From Marinobacterium mangrovicola (GTDB lineage: Bacteria; Pseudomonadota; Gammaproteobacteria; Pseudomonadales; Balneatricaceae), in the NCBI RefSeq assembly GCF_004339595.1, contig NZ_SMFU01000007.1, positions 680,658 through 744,657 of the forward strand: a stretch of DNA of 64,000 nucleotides, in the 5' to 3' direction. The stretch's first letter is position 1; the number at the start of each line of letters is the position of its first letter. Shown here piece after piece: positions 1 through 9,167 of the stretch. A model generated the notes under the pieces. It was not told the DNA's origin. It did no database searches and saw nothing but the letters and a program-made list of their open reading frames with translations. Position numbers and translations under genes: made by a program.

Positions 1-1
1 G

Positions 2-91
2 CAGTTTCAACCCATGCGCTTTATGCCGGCGAAGATGCGGGCGTTTATCGATTTTATGGAAGGTGTAGGGTATCTGGCGGCACAAGACTGA
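2..91 (+). CDS. C-terminal end of a probable LysR-family regulator (partial)
   Basis: The window opens inside a reading frame that ends at a TGA at 89-91. The 29 visible residues include a PAKMRAFIDFMEG-like stretch, which is the usual end of the LysR substrate-binding domain (PAKxRAFIDFL). The helix-turn-helix and most of the protein lie outside the window, so family membership rests on this short tail only. There is about 260 bp of non-coding sequence before the next gene, so co-transcription is unlikely. Confidence 0.5.
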   Translation, partial: QFQPMRFMPAKMRAFIDFMEGVGYLAAQD

Positions 92-354
92 TGCAAAAGG
101 ATCGCCTTTGCGGCTGGTAACGGTGCTGGAAATGCTTCAATATCAGCCCATTACGAAGCGTGGAACGGTGCGATTTATCGAACTGCCCGGTTGAAAGCTG
201 GGGGGAGGTGGCTGATGAACATGGAGAACAATAGGCAGATCTCATAATTTCGATCTGTTGCAATCGTTTGTCACGCTTTCCTGTTAGGTTCTTTTATTAA
301 AATCTGTTTATAAACAGAAAGACTATAAATATATAATATCTTTTGGAAATATTA

Positions 355-1308
355 ATGAATTATGCGGATATAAAAGTCATTGAATATCGTTATGGTGAAG
401 AATCTGAACTTGAGCGTGAAATCTACAAAAGTAAAACGCCTCTACTGATAAAGATATCTGATTTTCCTGACGATTTTGACTTGGATTATTATATCAATTC
501 GCATAACGGGAAAACGAGCTACACTCGATACGACGAACATAAGAATATCATTCAGTCATCCAGTGCTAAGCTTAAGGATGTTTTGTCCTGGATTAAGGAA
601 GATCAGCCGGTAAGAATATTTGGGCAGATGTATCCGGAACATATCAACGAGAAACTGGTTGATAAAATACCTTTATGGAGAAAGATCCCTTTCCGACCGA
701 GATATTTCAAGCCATCGCTTGGGAAGGCGCTTTACTTCTTTGGTGGCAAAGGCAGTGTGACGAAAATGCACTACGACAGAGAGCGCAACAGCAATCTCCA
801 CGTTTGCCTTCATGGTAAGAAAAGAGTGCTGCTGTTGGACGAATCGGAAAGCCGTCATATTTACAAAACGCCCCTTAAAAGCGACAGTGTCGTCGATTTC
901 AAGCAGCCTTTCGATAAATCCAAGCGGCACTATCCCGATCTGGCTAAGGCGACTTGTTATGATGTAATCCTGAGCCCGGGCGATATGGTATACATGCCCA
1001 AGCATTGCTGGCATTACATCGAATACATTGAGCACAATGTGAGTGCTACCTTTGCATTCTACCCGAAGCGTATAGATCAAATTCTGGGTACATTGAGCGG
1101 TGTGTTTTATCTGGGGTTTTCATTTCAAGGCCTCGGACTGGATAAAACACAAACCTATAAGAATTTCTCAAAGCGCTATATCCACGCGCGTGGGTTGAAA
1201 AGACTGTTTTTGCAATTTGTCGAAAAGCTGGCCTTTGTCGCTTTGTTCCCGGTTTGTCTGTACTCGACGATACATAAGTTTGTTATTCTTAAGAAAAGAC
1301 CCTATTGA
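355..1308 (+). CDS. JmjC/cupin_8-like 2-oxoglutarate Fe(II) oxygenase family protein
   Basis: This 317-residue protein carries the cupin_8/JmjC iron-binding pattern. An HxD pair lies in KMHYDRERNSN (about residue 139) and a distal histidine in MPKHCWHYIE about 85 residues later. Family members are Fe(II)/2-oxoglutarate dioxygenases that hydroxylate proteins or small molecules; the substrate here is unknown. ATG 355 has GGA eight bases upstream and is preferred to an in-frame TTG at 343. The C-terminus (about 240-310) is hydrophobic and basic and may touch the membrane. The gene is clearly more AT-rich than its neighbours and stands alone, which may mean recent acquisition. Confidence 0.75.
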   Translation: MNYADIKVIEYRYGEESELEREIYKSKTPLLIKISDFPDDFDLDYYINSHNGKTSYTRYDEHKNIIQSSSAKLKDVLSWIKEDQPVRIFGQMYPEHINEKLVDKIPLWRKIPFRPRYFKPSLGKALYFFGGKGSVTKMHYDRERNSNLHVCLHGKKRVLLLDESESRHIYKTPLKSDSVVDFKQPFDKSKRHYPDLAKATCYDVILSPGDMVYMPKHCWHYIEYIEHNVSATFAFYPKRIDQILGTLSGVFYLGFSFQGLGLDKTQTYKNFSKRYIHARGLKRLFLQFVEKLAFVALFPVCLYSTIHKFVILKKRPY

Positions 1309-1430
1309 TTCCTGATAATCCTGACCTCTTTGCTGTCTTTTTGGAAATAGCCCGGGTTTTAGGCTTATTAAAGCAGAGGTAAAGGCCTTTTCAGGTTAGA
1401 AATACACTAGAGCTTTCACAAGGAGCTTAT

Positions 1431-1736
1431 ATGAAAGTGATGATCGATCTCTGCGTGATACCCCTGGGTGTTGGTGTGTCGGTATCCGAGTATGTCACCG
1501 CTTGCCAACGGGTATTGGAGGAGGCGGGGCTTGAACATCAATTACACGCCTACGGTACCAACATTGAGGGTGACTGGGATGAGGTTATGTCGGCAGTGAA
1601 GCGTTGTCATGAGGTTGTTCATGAGATGGGCGCTCCGCGTGTCAGCTCCTCCATGCGACTGGGTACCCGGACCGACCGGGAGCAGACTATTCAGGACAAG
1701 ATCCAAAGTGTAGAGACGAAGCTCTCGGCGGATTGA
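1431..1736 (+). CDS. MTH1187/UPF0045-type thiamine-binding-like protein
   Basis: A complete 101-residue protein of the UPF0045 (MTH1187/YqgV) family, small ferredoxin-fold proteins that form tetramers. Some members bind thiamine or hydroxymethylpyrimidine-like ligands. Recognisable parts are the N-terminal strand with the V/I-x-P-x-G motif (VIPLGVGVSVSEYV), the HAYGTNIEG segment and the C-terminal SSSMRLGTRTDR segment. A strong AAGGAG lies six bases before the ATG. It looks monocistronic and is followed by a hairpin region. The ligand cannot be told from sequence. Confidence 0.8.
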   Translation: MKVMIDLCVIPLGVGVSVSEYVTACQRVLEEAGLEHQLHAYGTNIEGDWDEVMSAVKRCHEVVHEMGAPRVSSSMRLGTRTDREQTIQDKIQSVETKLSAD

Positions 1737-1803
1737 ACTGCATGAGCAGTAACTGAAAGCTTTCTAACCCGGACACATCTAACCCGCCGGTTGTTTCGTA
1801 TGC

Positions 1804-1855
1804 TGGCGATCTCTTTTTATCGCCACTGTGCAGGGCTCAACAGCCCGACCTTTTT
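1804..1855 (+). terminator. Two hairpins downstream of the UPF0045 gene, the second terminator-like
   Basis: A 7-bp stem (TGGCGAT/ATCGCCA, 1804-1825) is followed by GGGCT-CAAC-AGCCC at 1833-1846 and, after four bases, a run of five T at 1851-1855. The second hairpin fits a weak intrinsic terminator for the preceding gene. The 288-bp gap to the haemoglobin gene shows no other clear feature. Confidence 0.4.
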
Positions 1856-2024
1856 GCACTTCCGCTGATACTTAATACACTCCCATGCTCCCAATCCCTT
1901 GCTGATGAATGCCCTGGCGACTGTTTGTGCATAGCCGGGGCGGCAACTATATTGAGGTGTACCTCACCTATAGCCCCAATGGGCACCAGAAGCCGCTGGC
2001 AGAAAGGGTGAAAGGGAGCCGTAG

Positions 2025-2387
2025 ATGGAGCAAACCCTGTTTGATAAATACGGAGGTTTCGCGACAGTCAGCCGCATTGTCTCTGCTTTTTATGATGAAG
2101 TTCTGGATTCACCTCGCCTGAGTCCCTTTTTCGACGGCCTCGATATGCGGCGTCTGGTCGATCATCAAACCAAGTTCATCGCATCGTTAATGGGCGGCCC
2201 CGCGAGCTTTTCCAACGAGGCTCTGGTTCGTGCTCATTCCGGTCTGGGTATCGATAGCGAATCCTTCGATGAAGCGGTAAAAATTCTCAAATTCACACTC
2301 GAAGACTTTGACCTGGAAGAGGGTGATATTTCACGTGTTATCGGCGAAGTGCTCAGCCGTCGACACTGCATAGTGACCCAAGCCTGA
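2025..2387 (+). CDS. Truncated haemoglobin (2/2 fold, group I-like)
   Basis: A complete 120-residue truncated haemoglobin. The N-terminal LFDKYGGFATVSRIVSAFYDEVL is typical of the family. The HQTKFIASLMGG segment matches the E helix, and the histidine in LVRAHSGLGI is the expected proximal haem ligand (F8). These proteins bind O2, NO or CO and may scavenge or sense them. AGGGAG sits six bases before the ATG. The cyclase gene starts 10 bases after the stop, so the two are almost certainly one operon, which suggests the globin supplies or removes a gas ligand for cyclic-nucleotide signalling. Confidence 0.88.
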   Translation: MEQTLFDKYGGFATVSRIVSAFYDEVLDSPRLSPFFDGLDMRRLVDHQTKFIASLMGGPASFSNEALVRAHSGLGIDSESFDEAVKILKFTLEDFDLEEGDISRVIGEVLSRRHCIVTQA

Positions 2388-2397
2388 GGCTCGGCCG

Positions 2398-3447
2398 ATG
2401 GATAAGTCGATCGATACCCGCGCTCTTTTACAGCAGATCCATCTGGCCGTTGCGCTCGTTGATATAGAGCAAAACACTATCTGTTTCGAGAATGCCTGCT
2501 TCTTTGACTGGTTTCCACCGCCGGCCCAGGAGCAAGGTGACTTTAGCGACAGGGTGCCGTCTCTTGAGCTGGAGAAGGCGAAGCAGCGGCTGCAGGCCCG
2601 GGGCAGCTATCGTCTGGAGGTGGATGTGCAGATAAAAGGACGCGCGACTCCTGTTCGGATTGAAATGCACCAGGTGGAGTACCAGGGCCAAGCGCGCACC
2701 TTGGTCGAAGCCCGTGATATATCCAAGGAGAAAGAGAGCCAGTACATGCTGGATTCCTACTCACGCCTGGCAGAGAAGAACGCCAAAGCGCTGGAGCGTG
2801 AAAAGGACAGGGTAGAACGTTTGCTGCTTAACGTGATGCCAAAGCAGGTTTACGAAGAGCTGAAGAACTACGGAACGACCACGCCGCAGCACTTTGAAAA
2901 CGCCGCTATTCTGATGCTCGACTTCGTCCGCTTTACCGATATGCAGATTTCTCACGATGCCAGCGCACTGGTCTCCGAGCTCAACGATATCTTTTCAGCC
3001 TTTGATCGCATTGTCGAAATGTTCGGTTGCGAGCGTATACGTACTATTGGTGACTCCTACATGGCGGTGTCCGGCGTGCCCGAGGAAAGTGGTGAAGACA
3101 CGGCTAATATTGCCCGTGTGGCTCTACGTATGCGTCGCTATCTGGAAAAACGAAACTCGGCACACAGCAACCAGTGGCGCGGGCGGATCGGCATCAACAC
3201 TGGGCCGGTCATCGGCTCGCTGGTAGGTATCCAGAAGTATGTCTACGACCTGTTTGGCCCCGGCGTAAACCTGGCAGCGCGGATGGAGAGCCACTCCGAA
3301 CCGATGCGGATTACGCTGAACCAGGCCACCTATGAACTGTTGAAGGATGACTTCATCTGCACAGAGCGGGGCGAGGCGGAGATTAAGGGTTTTGGTCCGA
3401 TGACGCTGTATTTCCTGGAGGAGGAAGCAAGACAGCACTACCGGTGA
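2398..3447 (+). CDS. Class III nucleotidyl cyclase with N-terminal PAS-like sensor
   Basis: This 349-residue soluble protein has a PAS-like region (about 1-115), a helical linker resembling the sensor-to-cyclase helix of soluble guanylate cyclases (about 120-155, RVERLLLNVMPKQVYEEL) and a class III catalytic domain (about 160-345). Both metal aspartates are present (LMLDFVRFT and TIGDSYM), as is the transition-state pair N-x3-R (GVNLAARMES). At the purine-selecting positions it has Arg (RIRTIGD), where adenylyl cyclases have Lys and guanylyl cyclases Glu, and Asp (YDLFG), as in adenylyl cyclases. cAMP is therefore the likelier product, but this is inference. It is coupled to the upstream truncated haemoglobin. 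Confidence 0.88.
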   Translation: MDKSIDTRALLQQIHLAVALVDIEQNTICFENACFFDWFPPPAQEQGDFSDRVPSLELEKAKQRLQARGSYRLEVDVQIKGRATPVRIEMHQVEYQGQARTLVEARDISKEKESQYMLDSYSRLAEKNAKALEREKDRVERLLLNVMPKQVYEELKNYGTTTPQHFENAAILMLDFVRFTDMQISHDASALVSELNDIFSAFDRIVEMFGCERIRTIGDSYMAVSGVPEESGEDTANIARVALRMRRYLEKRNSAHSNQWRGRIGINTGPVIGSLVGIQKYVYDLFGPGVNLAARMESHSEPMRITLNQATYELLKDDFICTERGEAEIKGFGPMTLYFLEEEARQHYR

Positions 3448-3719
3448 TCTACGATTCCAGTAATCCGGGTTTTCGTTATCTGCTCTGCTTTAGGTTCCCT
3501 CTGTCTTAATAAGCGCTGTTGGTGTTTACCCTTGGCTTGCTGAGCAAGCATCTGTTAACCACTTTTGCCGTTGGCGAGGCAACTACACGGCCTTCGACGA
3601 AATTCGGGTAATTCATTGATCTAACGCGCAATTTCTTCTTCTCGTTGTTGTCACAATGGCGGACACGGATTACCGCTACGGATAAAAAATCCGGACATAC
3701 CAATGAGAAGGAGTTTTCC

Positions 3720-4829
3720 ATGCCGCTGACCGAGCGCACCGTCACATCCCCGAAAAAATTCATCATCGGTACAGGATTGCTGGCCAACATGGCGGATTAC
3801 GTTTCCGCCTTTGGTGATAACGCCCTGATTATCACCGACGAGTTCATTCTTGATCGCGTCGCGACCCAGGCGACGCCGGCGCTGGAAGCGGCGGGTATCC
3901 ATGCCAAGGTCGAGAAGTTTCAATACGAATGCACGGATACTGAAATCAATCGCATCGGTGAGCTAGCCAAGGCGCAGCAGGCCAATGTGGTTGTTGGGAT
4001 TGGCGGTGGTAAAACTCTGGATACCGCCAAGGCTGTGGCCTACTACAACAAATTGGCCGTGGTGCTGTATCCGACCATCGCCTCCACCGATGCACCCTGT
4101 ACTGCGCTGTCGGTGATCTACAAGGACAACGGCGAGTTTGATCGCTACCTGTTCCTGCCGCAGAACCCGGACGCAGTGATCGCCGATACCGATATCCTGG
4201 CCGCGGCGCCGGCGCGCTTCTTTGCCGCCGGCGTAGGCGATGCCCTGGCAACCTACTTTGAAGCGCGTGCCTGCTACGCCTCGGATGGGATCAACCTGGT
4301 GCTTAAAAAGCCTTCCCGAACCGGTCTGGGTCTGGCCAAGCTTTGCTATGAACTGCTCTGCGAAAACGTCGCCGCGGCGATGGATGCCGTGAATAACAAG
4401 ATCTGCACACCGGCACTCGAACAGACTATCGAAGCGACTATCTACCTGAGCGGCGTGGGCGCTGAAGCGGGTGGCCTGGCCGCAGCCCATGCGGTTAACA
4501 ACGGGATGTCTGCGGTGCCGGATCTGCACCATGTGCAGCACGGCGAAAAGGTGACCTTCGGGCTGCTGACCCAGTTGGTGCTGGAAAACGCACCCAAAGA
4601 GGAGATCGACGAGGTTATTCGTATCATTAAAACCGTAGGCCTGCCGCTGACGCTTGAGGATATGGGACTTACATCCTTTGTCGAGGCCGAATGGCGTACC
4701 GTCGCGAGCATCGCCTGTGCAGAGGGCGACACCATGGGTAATATGCCGAAAGAGGTATCCGAGGCTGACGTGTACAACGCCATGATTGCAGCCAACGCTA
4801 TGGCGCAGCGCTACAAGGCTGAGGGTTAA
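3720..4829 (+). CDS. gldA: Glycerol dehydrogenase (NAD+, iron/zinc type)
   Basis: A 369-residue member of the group III metal-dependent alcohol dehydrogenases, converting glycerol to dihydroxyacetone with NAD+. Family signatures are the NAD loop GIGGGKTLDTAK (about 93-104), the STDAPCTALSVIY segment and the metal ligands Asp in GVGDALATYFEAR, His in AAAHAVNNG and His in HVQHGEKV. The start was placed at ATG 3720 because AAGGAG lies six bases upstream; the frame stays open earlier but without a ribosome site. It stands alone, and no dihydroxyacetone kinase gene is adjacent. Confidence 0.93.
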   Translation: MPLTERTVTSPKKFIIGTGLLANMADYVSAFGDNALIITDEFILDRVATQATPALEAAGIHAKVEKFQYECTDTEINRIGELAKAQQANVVVGIGGGKTLDTAKAVAYYNKLAVVLYPTIASTDAPCTALSVIYKDNGEFDRYLFLPQNPDAVIADTDILAAAPARFFAAGVGDALATYFEARACYASDGINLVLKKPSRTGLGLAKLCYELLCENVAAAMDAVNNKICTPALEQTIEATIYLSGVGAEAGGLAAAHAVNNGMSAVPDLHHVQHGEKVTFGLLTQLVLENAPKEEIDEVIRIIKTVGLPLTLEDMGLTSFVEAEWRTVASIACAEGDTMGNMPKEVSEADVYNAMIAANAMAQRYKAEG

Positions 4830-4882
4830 ACAACCTGGTCGGTGAGGCCTGAACGAAAGTTGCAGATCGAAGGGGCGGATCT

Positions 4883-5227
4883 ATGAATAGTATCGATAGA
4901 GAACAGGCTGAAAACGGATTGTATGCCTGTCCCTGCTGCGGATACGCAACCCTTAGACGGGCATGTCGCTATGATATCTGCTCGATCTGCTTCTGGGAGG
5001 ACGATGGTGAGGATGACGACACCCCTATTGAATATCGGGGTGGTCCCAACGGCGTAACCCTTGAGGATGGGCGAATTAATTTTCAGCGCCATGGCGTCAG
5101 TGATCTCAAGGACGCACCCCACGTGCGTGCGGCGACTGCGGAGGATATCGATCTAAGGCACTACCGGCTGGAGTATGATCTTGAGAGTGGCTGGGTCGTT
5201 AAATCCGATCAACAGGGCGGCGACTGA
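4883..5227 (+). CDS. CPCC family cysteine-rich protein
   Basis: A 114-residue soluble protein with the diagnostic start YACPCCGYATL (about 14-24) and a second cysteine pair in YDICSICFWEDDG (about 30-42). This fits a small zinc ribbon of the CPCC family (PF14206 type). The C-terminal half is acidic. The function of the family is not established. It lies 53 bp after gldA and before a strong hairpin terminator, so it may be read with gldA. Confidence 0.8.
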   Translation: MNSIDREQAENGLYACPCCGYATLRRACRYDICSICFWEDDGEDDDTPIEYRGGPNGVTLEDGRINFQRHGVSDLKDAPHVRAATAEDIDLRHYRLEYDLESGWVVKSDQQGGD

Positions 5228-5265
5228 CCCTGTTTTGATGCCATAGTCTGCTGTCATTGCTTAAC

Positions 5266-5295
5266 AAAAAGGCTCCTCAATCGAGGAGCCTTTTT
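5266..5295. terminator. Bidirectional intrinsic terminator
   Basis: A perfect 8-bp stem GGCTCCTC-AATC-GAGGAGCC at 5271-5290 is flanked by five A on the left and five T on the right. It can therefore end transcription from the CPCC gene (+) and from the SPFH gene (-). Confidence 0.9.
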
Positions 5296-5327
5296 ATTGC
5301 CGGTTGATGACTGGCAGAGGGCTCAGT

Positions 5328-6734
5328 TCAGTTAGCCGGCGCGGCAGTCATATTCTTTTTCAGCTGGTCCATGGCGCCCAGGCTGGTGAACACATCAAGG
5401 CTGTTCACGGGGGTGGCGCTGCCATCACCCACGTAGTATTCCGGCATCTTGATCTGGGTTTCTTTAAGTGCCGGGTACATGACATCGGCGATATCGCGCT
5501 GGATCTCTGCCATATAGATATCCTTGGCGGCCTGTTTCGCGAGCAGATGCGCCTTGGCCACTTCTGCTTCCGCCAGCCCTTTTTCGCGAATCGCCTTGGC
5601 TGCGTAAGTAGCGGCTTCCGCGTTGGCTTTCTGGATATCGCGCTCGGCGGTGGCGACCTCGAGCTGGGTCTCTTTCTCGAGCACCGCGACCGCCTGCTCC
5701 TTCTCCTTACGCACCTGTTCCAGTTCCGCCTGCTGGCGCTCCATCTCAACCTCTTTCTGCTTGGAGATGATCGCCAGCTCCTTGGCGCGCTGGGCGTCCT
5801 GGATGGCACGGGCCTTTTCGATCTCCTTTTCCAGCTGAGCGGTCTTCGCCTCGGCGCGGGCGGTCTCCTGAGCCTGAATCGCGGTGATACGTTTGGCCAC
5901 CAGATCCTTCTTCTTCACCAGCAGCTCATCAAGGCGCTTCTCCGGGAACGGCCGACCGATAGTAACCTGGCGTACCTGGATACCGTAGGAGTCCAGCGGG
6001 TTGGCGAGGCGCATCGCCTGACCGGATTTGTCCTGCAGGATGATGTTTTTCCAGACCAGCTGTACTTTGCGCTCAAGACGGTCGGCATCGTCGTTCTCGG
6101 ATGAGACGGCAGCGAGATCGGTCTGTTCCACTTCCACCTGACGGCGCTCGGTCTGGTAGAGACCGAACTGGAGCTGATCTTCCAGTTGGACCTTGAACTT
6201 GTTAAGCCCGCCCTGGAAGAACTCTTCGCCGGTGTACTGGGTAGCCGTGACCACGGTGACGTTCTTGGCGTTCTTGATTAGCAGTGAATCGATCAGGTTG
6301 TCGTAGCTGCGAAATTCCCGGTGCATGGCAATGATCTTGTCGGGATCGGCCGAGAGCTTAAAGCGAAAGGTGGCCGGGATGCTGGCGGTATAGGTATCGG
6401 CAAACTGCACTTCAACATCGTTAAGCTGACGGGTCGCGCGGATAACTTCGCCGTTTTCCTGGTTGCCGAAGTTCAGCGTCATCGCCTGGTTATAGGTGTA
6501 GACGTTGGAGAACATCGGTACCTTGAAGTGCACACCGGGCTCGGTATACACACGGATAGAACCGAACAGGGTGTCCTGCACCACGTAGGTGTAGCCCAGT
6601 TCCGTGGTAAAGAAGGATGACATCCCGATCAGCAGTGCGGCGCAAGCGCCGATGATGCCGAGAGAATACTGCTTCAGATTGCCAAGCAGAGAGCTTAAGA
6701 GGGGAGGGAGCGGTTTTTTATCAGACTGGTCCAT
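5328..6734 (-). CDS. SPFH/band 7 (prohibitin-like) membrane protein
   Basis: A 468-residue protein with a short cytoplasmic start, one membrane segment (about 26-46) and a band 7/SPFH domain (about 48-270, with the PGVHFKVPMF motif typical of stomatin/prohibitin proteins). A long Ala/Glu/Lys/Gln-rich coiled coil follows (about 275-400). Such proteins form membrane-bound rings or scaffolds and often help proteases or lipid domains. There is no adjacent NfeD or FtsH gene to hint at a partner. It is transcribed alone toward the terminator at 5271-5290. Confidence 0.85.
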   Translation of the reverse strand: MDQSDKKPLPPLLSSLLGNLKQYSLGIIGACAALLIGMSSFFTTELGYTYVVQDTLFGSIRVYTEPGVHFKVPMFSNVYTYNQAMTLNFGNQENGEVIRATRQLNDVEVQFADTYTASIPATFRFKLSADPDKIIAMHREFRSYDNLIDSLLIKNAKNVTVVTATQYTGEEFFQGGLNKFKVQLEDQLQFGLYQTERRQVEVEQTDLAAVSSENDDADRLERKVQLVWKNIILQDKSGQAMRLANPLDSYGIQVRQVTIGRPFPEKRLDELLVKKKDLVAKRITAIQAQETARAEAKTAQLEKEIEKARAIQDAQRAKELAIISKQKEVEMERQQAELEQVRKEKEQAVAVLEKETQLEVATAERDIQKANAEAATYAAKAIREKGLAEAEVAKAHLLAKQAAKDIYMAEIQRDIADVMYPALKETQIKMPEYYVGDGSATPVNSLDVFTSLGAMDQLKKNMTAAPAN

Positions 6735-6875
6735 GTTTTATTTCCTGTTGTACTTCCTTTGGCGCGGCGAAAATACACAGTTTGGGAAACAATTTCCATG
6801 GATTCAGACAGTTGTTTTAATAAGCGTTAGCCAGTGCGAGAGATTAATCAGGCAAAGCAAACTGCAGATCAAAAC

Positions 6876-6905
6876 AAAAAAGCAGCCGTGAAAGGCTGCT
6901 TTTTT
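6876..6905 (-). terminator. Intrinsic terminator of trpBA
   Basis: A stem AGCAGCC-GTGAAA-GGCTGCT at 6881-6900 has an A-run on its left side that becomes a T-run on the minus strand, 29 bp after the trpA stop. The T-run on the right side makes it able to work in the other direction as well. Confidence 0.85.
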
Positions 6906-6928
6906 ATCGGTGGCGGCGCGAGCTGCTG

Positions 6929-7768
6929 TTAGCGTGCCTCGCGGATCGACTTGGCCAGGGAGCGTGTCAGCTCTGCAATCGCTTCTGTACCTTCGGCCGG
7001 TGATGCCGCGTTTTCGACACAGTCGGTGAGGGCGGAGCCTACGACCACGGCGTCAGCGAACTTGGCGATCCGTTCTGCCTGTTCCGGGGTGCGGATACCG
7101 AAGCCGACCGCGATCGGAATATCGGTGTGGGCACGGATCGCGCTGACTTCACCTTCAACTTTCTCCGGGGTCGGAGCCGCAGCGCCGGTAACGCCGGTGC
7201 TGGAAACGTAGTAGAGAAAGCCGGAGGTGTTTTCCAGCACCATCGGCAGACGCTTGGCGTCGGTGGTCGGGGTCGCCAGGCGGATGAAGTTGATGCCGTG
7301 TTTCTGGGCAGGCACGCACAGCTCGTCGTCATGCTCCGGCGGCAGATCCACCACAATCAGGCCGTCAACGCCCGCTTCGGCAGCCTGGGCCAGGAAGGTG
7401 TCTACACCCATGCAGTAGATCGGATTGTAGTATCCCATCAGCACCAGCGGGGTGTCCTGATCTTTCTTACGCAGCTCGCGGACCATCTGCAGGGTTTTCT
7501 GCATATTCTGGCCAGCGGTCAGTGCGCGCAGGGAAGACTTCTGGATCGACGCGCCATCGGCCATGGGATCGGTGAACGGCATGCCCAACTCGATCACATC
7601 GGCACCGGCTTCGGACAGGGCGATCAGGTTGTTAAGGCCGGTATCGTAATCCGGGTCGCCGGCGCTGATAAAGGTGACGAGACCTGCTCGGTTCTGCTGC
7701 TTCAGTTCGGCAAAACGGCGGGAGATACGGCCCTGGTTGTTACCCTGGATCGGGGTTGTACTAGTCAT
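6929..7768 (-). CDS. trpA: Tryptophan synthase alpha subunit
   Basis: A complete 279-residue TrpA, which cleaves indole-3-glycerol phosphate to indole and glyceraldehyde-3-phosphate and passes indole to TrpB. The active-site segment [19 protein letters not shown] contains the catalytic Glu and Asp. The phosphate-binding region with [10 protein letters not shown] and [10 protein letters not shown] follows. It lies 12 bp after trpB in the same operon, ending at an intrinsic terminator. As in pseudomonads, trpBA is apart from the other trp genes and faces a divergent LysR gene. Confidence 0.97.
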   Translation of the reverse strand: MTSTTPIQGNNQGRISRRFAELKQQNRAGLVTFISAGDPDYDTGLNNLIALSEAGADVIELGMPFTDPMADGASIQKSSLRALTAGQNMQKTLQMVRELRKKDQDTPLVLMGYYNPIYCMGVDTFLAQAAEAGVDGLIVVDLPPEHDDELCVPAQKHGINFIRLATPTTDAKRLPMVLENTSGFLYYVSSTGVTGAAAPTPEKVEGEVSAIRAHTDIPIAVGFGIRTPEQAERIAKFADAVVVGSALTDCVENAASPAEGTEAIAELTRSLAKSIREAR

Positions 7769-7780
7769 TATCTCTCTCCT

Positions 7781-9010
7781 TCAGTCTTCGAGCTGATCGG
7801 CCAGGTGTGCGGTAACGGTGGCCATGTCCTTGTCGCCACGGCCGCTCAGGTTGATCACCATCAGGTGATCCTTGGGCAGAGTCGGCGCCAGCTTGATGGC
7901 GTAAGCGATCGCATGGGAGGACTCCAGCGCCGGGATAATACCTTCCAGGCGGCAGGTAATCTGGAACGCTTCAAGTGCTTCATCATCGGTGGCGGAGACA
8001 TATTCGCCGCGACCGACTTCATGCAACCAGGCGTGCTCGGGGCCGATGCCCGGGTAGTCGAGGCCGGCGGAGATAGAGTGCGCATCCTGAATCTGGCCAT
8101 CTTCCGACTGCAGCAGGAAGGTGCGGTTGCCGTGCAGTACGCCCGGTGTGCCGCCCTTGAGGCTGGCCGCGTGCTTGCCGGTGTCGATACCGTAACCGGC
8201 GGCTTCAACGCCGATCAGGCGCACGGACTCATCCTTGATGAACGGGTGGAACAGGCCCATGGCGTTGGAGCCGCCACCGATGCAGGCCACCAGAGAGTCC
8301 GGCAGACGACCTTCCTTCTCCAGGATCTGTTCACGCACTTCACGGCCGATAACGGACTGGAAGTCACGCACCATCTCCGGGTAGGGGTGCGGGCCGGCCA
8401 CGGTGCCGATGATGTAGAAGGTGGAATCCACGTTGGTGACCCAGTCACGCAGTGCGTCGTTCATGGCATCTTTCAGGGTACCGGTACCGCTGGTGACCGG
8501 AATCACCTTGGCGCCGAGCAACTTCATGCGATGCACGTTCGGCTGCTGACGGTCGATATCGGTGCTGCCCATGTAGACCACGCACTCCAGGCCGAAACGG
8601 GCGGCCACGGTGGCGGTGGCGACACCGTGCATGCCGGCGCCGGTTTCCGCGATGATGCGTTTTTTGCCCATGCGCTTGGCCAGCAGGATCTGGCCCAGGC
8701 AGTTGTTGATCTTGTGAGCGCCGGTGTGCATCAGGTCTTCGCGTTTGAGGAAGATCTTCGCGCCGCCCAGTTCTTCGGTCAGGCGTTCGGCGAAGTAGAG
8801 CGGGCTGGCGCGGCCCACGTAGTCTTTCTGCAGCGCTTCAAGCTCGGCATAGAACTCGGGGTCGTTTTTCGCTTTCTCGTACTCTTTCTGCAGGTCGAGA
8901 ATCAGCGGCATCAGGGTTTCAGCGACGAAGCGGCCGCCAAAACGTCCGAAGAAGCCGCGTGCGTCCGGGCCGATCTCCGGCGTGCTGGAATTTGTTGTCT
9001 GGATAGTCAT
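7781..9010 (-). CDS. trpB: Tryptophan synthase beta subunit
   Basis: A 409-residue TrpB, a PLP enzyme joining indole and L-serine to make L-tryptophan. The PLP lysine lies in [13 protein letters not shown], the phosphate loop is GGGSNAMG, and the C-terminal LSGRGDKD motif is present. The start at 9010 is chosen because AAGGAGT lies seven bases upstream; a longer frame reaching 9055 has no ribosome site. It is the first gene of trpBA. The 157 bp before it are shared with the LysR gene and hold a TrpI-type operator. Confidence 0.97.
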   Translation of the reverse strand: MTIQTTNSSTPEIGPDARGFFGRFGGRFVAETLMPLILDLQKEYEKAKNDPEFYAELEALQKDYVGRASPLYFAERLTEELGGAKIFLKREDLMHTGAHKINNCLGQILLAKRMGKKRIIAETGAGMHGVATATVAARFGLECVVYMGSTDIDRQQPNVHRMKLLGAKVIPVTSGTGTLKDAMNDALRDWVTNVDSTFYIIGTVAGPHPYPEMVRDFQSVIGREVREQILEKEGRLPDSLVACIGGGSNAMGLFHPFIKDESVRLIGVEAAGYGIDTGKHAASLKGGTPGVLHGNRTFLLQSEDGQIQDAHSISAGLDYPGIGPEHAWLHEVGRGEYVSATDDEALEAFQITCRLEGIIPALESSHAIAYAIKLAPTLPKDHLMVINLSGRGDKDMATVTAHLADQLED

Positions 9011-9136
9011 GGTGCTAACTCCTTTTCGCAGGCGCCTATTCGCAGAGGGCTGCATCGTTTTCGCAGGGGCTGCGTCTTTTGATGGGGCAAGAATAGGAAA
9101 ATTCCCCGTCTGTGAAAATCGATTATTTTGCGCTAA

Positions 9137-9157
9137 CCTGTGAGAAAATCTAACAGG
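9137..9157. promoter_or_regulatory. Candidate TrpI operator in the trpB-trpI gap
   Basis: A hyphenated dyad, CTGTGAG-N5-CTAACAG (9138-9156, within CCTGT...ACAGG), lies just before the LysR start codon. As I recall it, the Pseudomonas TrpI site I has the core TGTGAG-N5-CTCACA; the site here differs at one base. LysR proteins usually repress their own gene from such a site and activate the divergent operon. Confidence 0.65.
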
Positions 9158-9167
9158 TTGATCTGTC

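Noticed and set aside
54-263. 69-codon minus-strand frame at the left edge
   Set aside because: It overlaps the LysR C-terminal frame and has Ser/Cys-rich shadow composition with no ribosome site.
5304-6104. 266-codon plus-strand frame opposite the SPFH gene
   Set aside because: Antisense shadow of the coiled-coil region; it has Leu/Phe/Gly low complexity.
7127-9082. 651-codon plus-strand frame opposite trpBA
   Set aside because: It lies wholly antisense to trpA and trpB, which are certain. The translation has no family features and is a GC-codon shadow.
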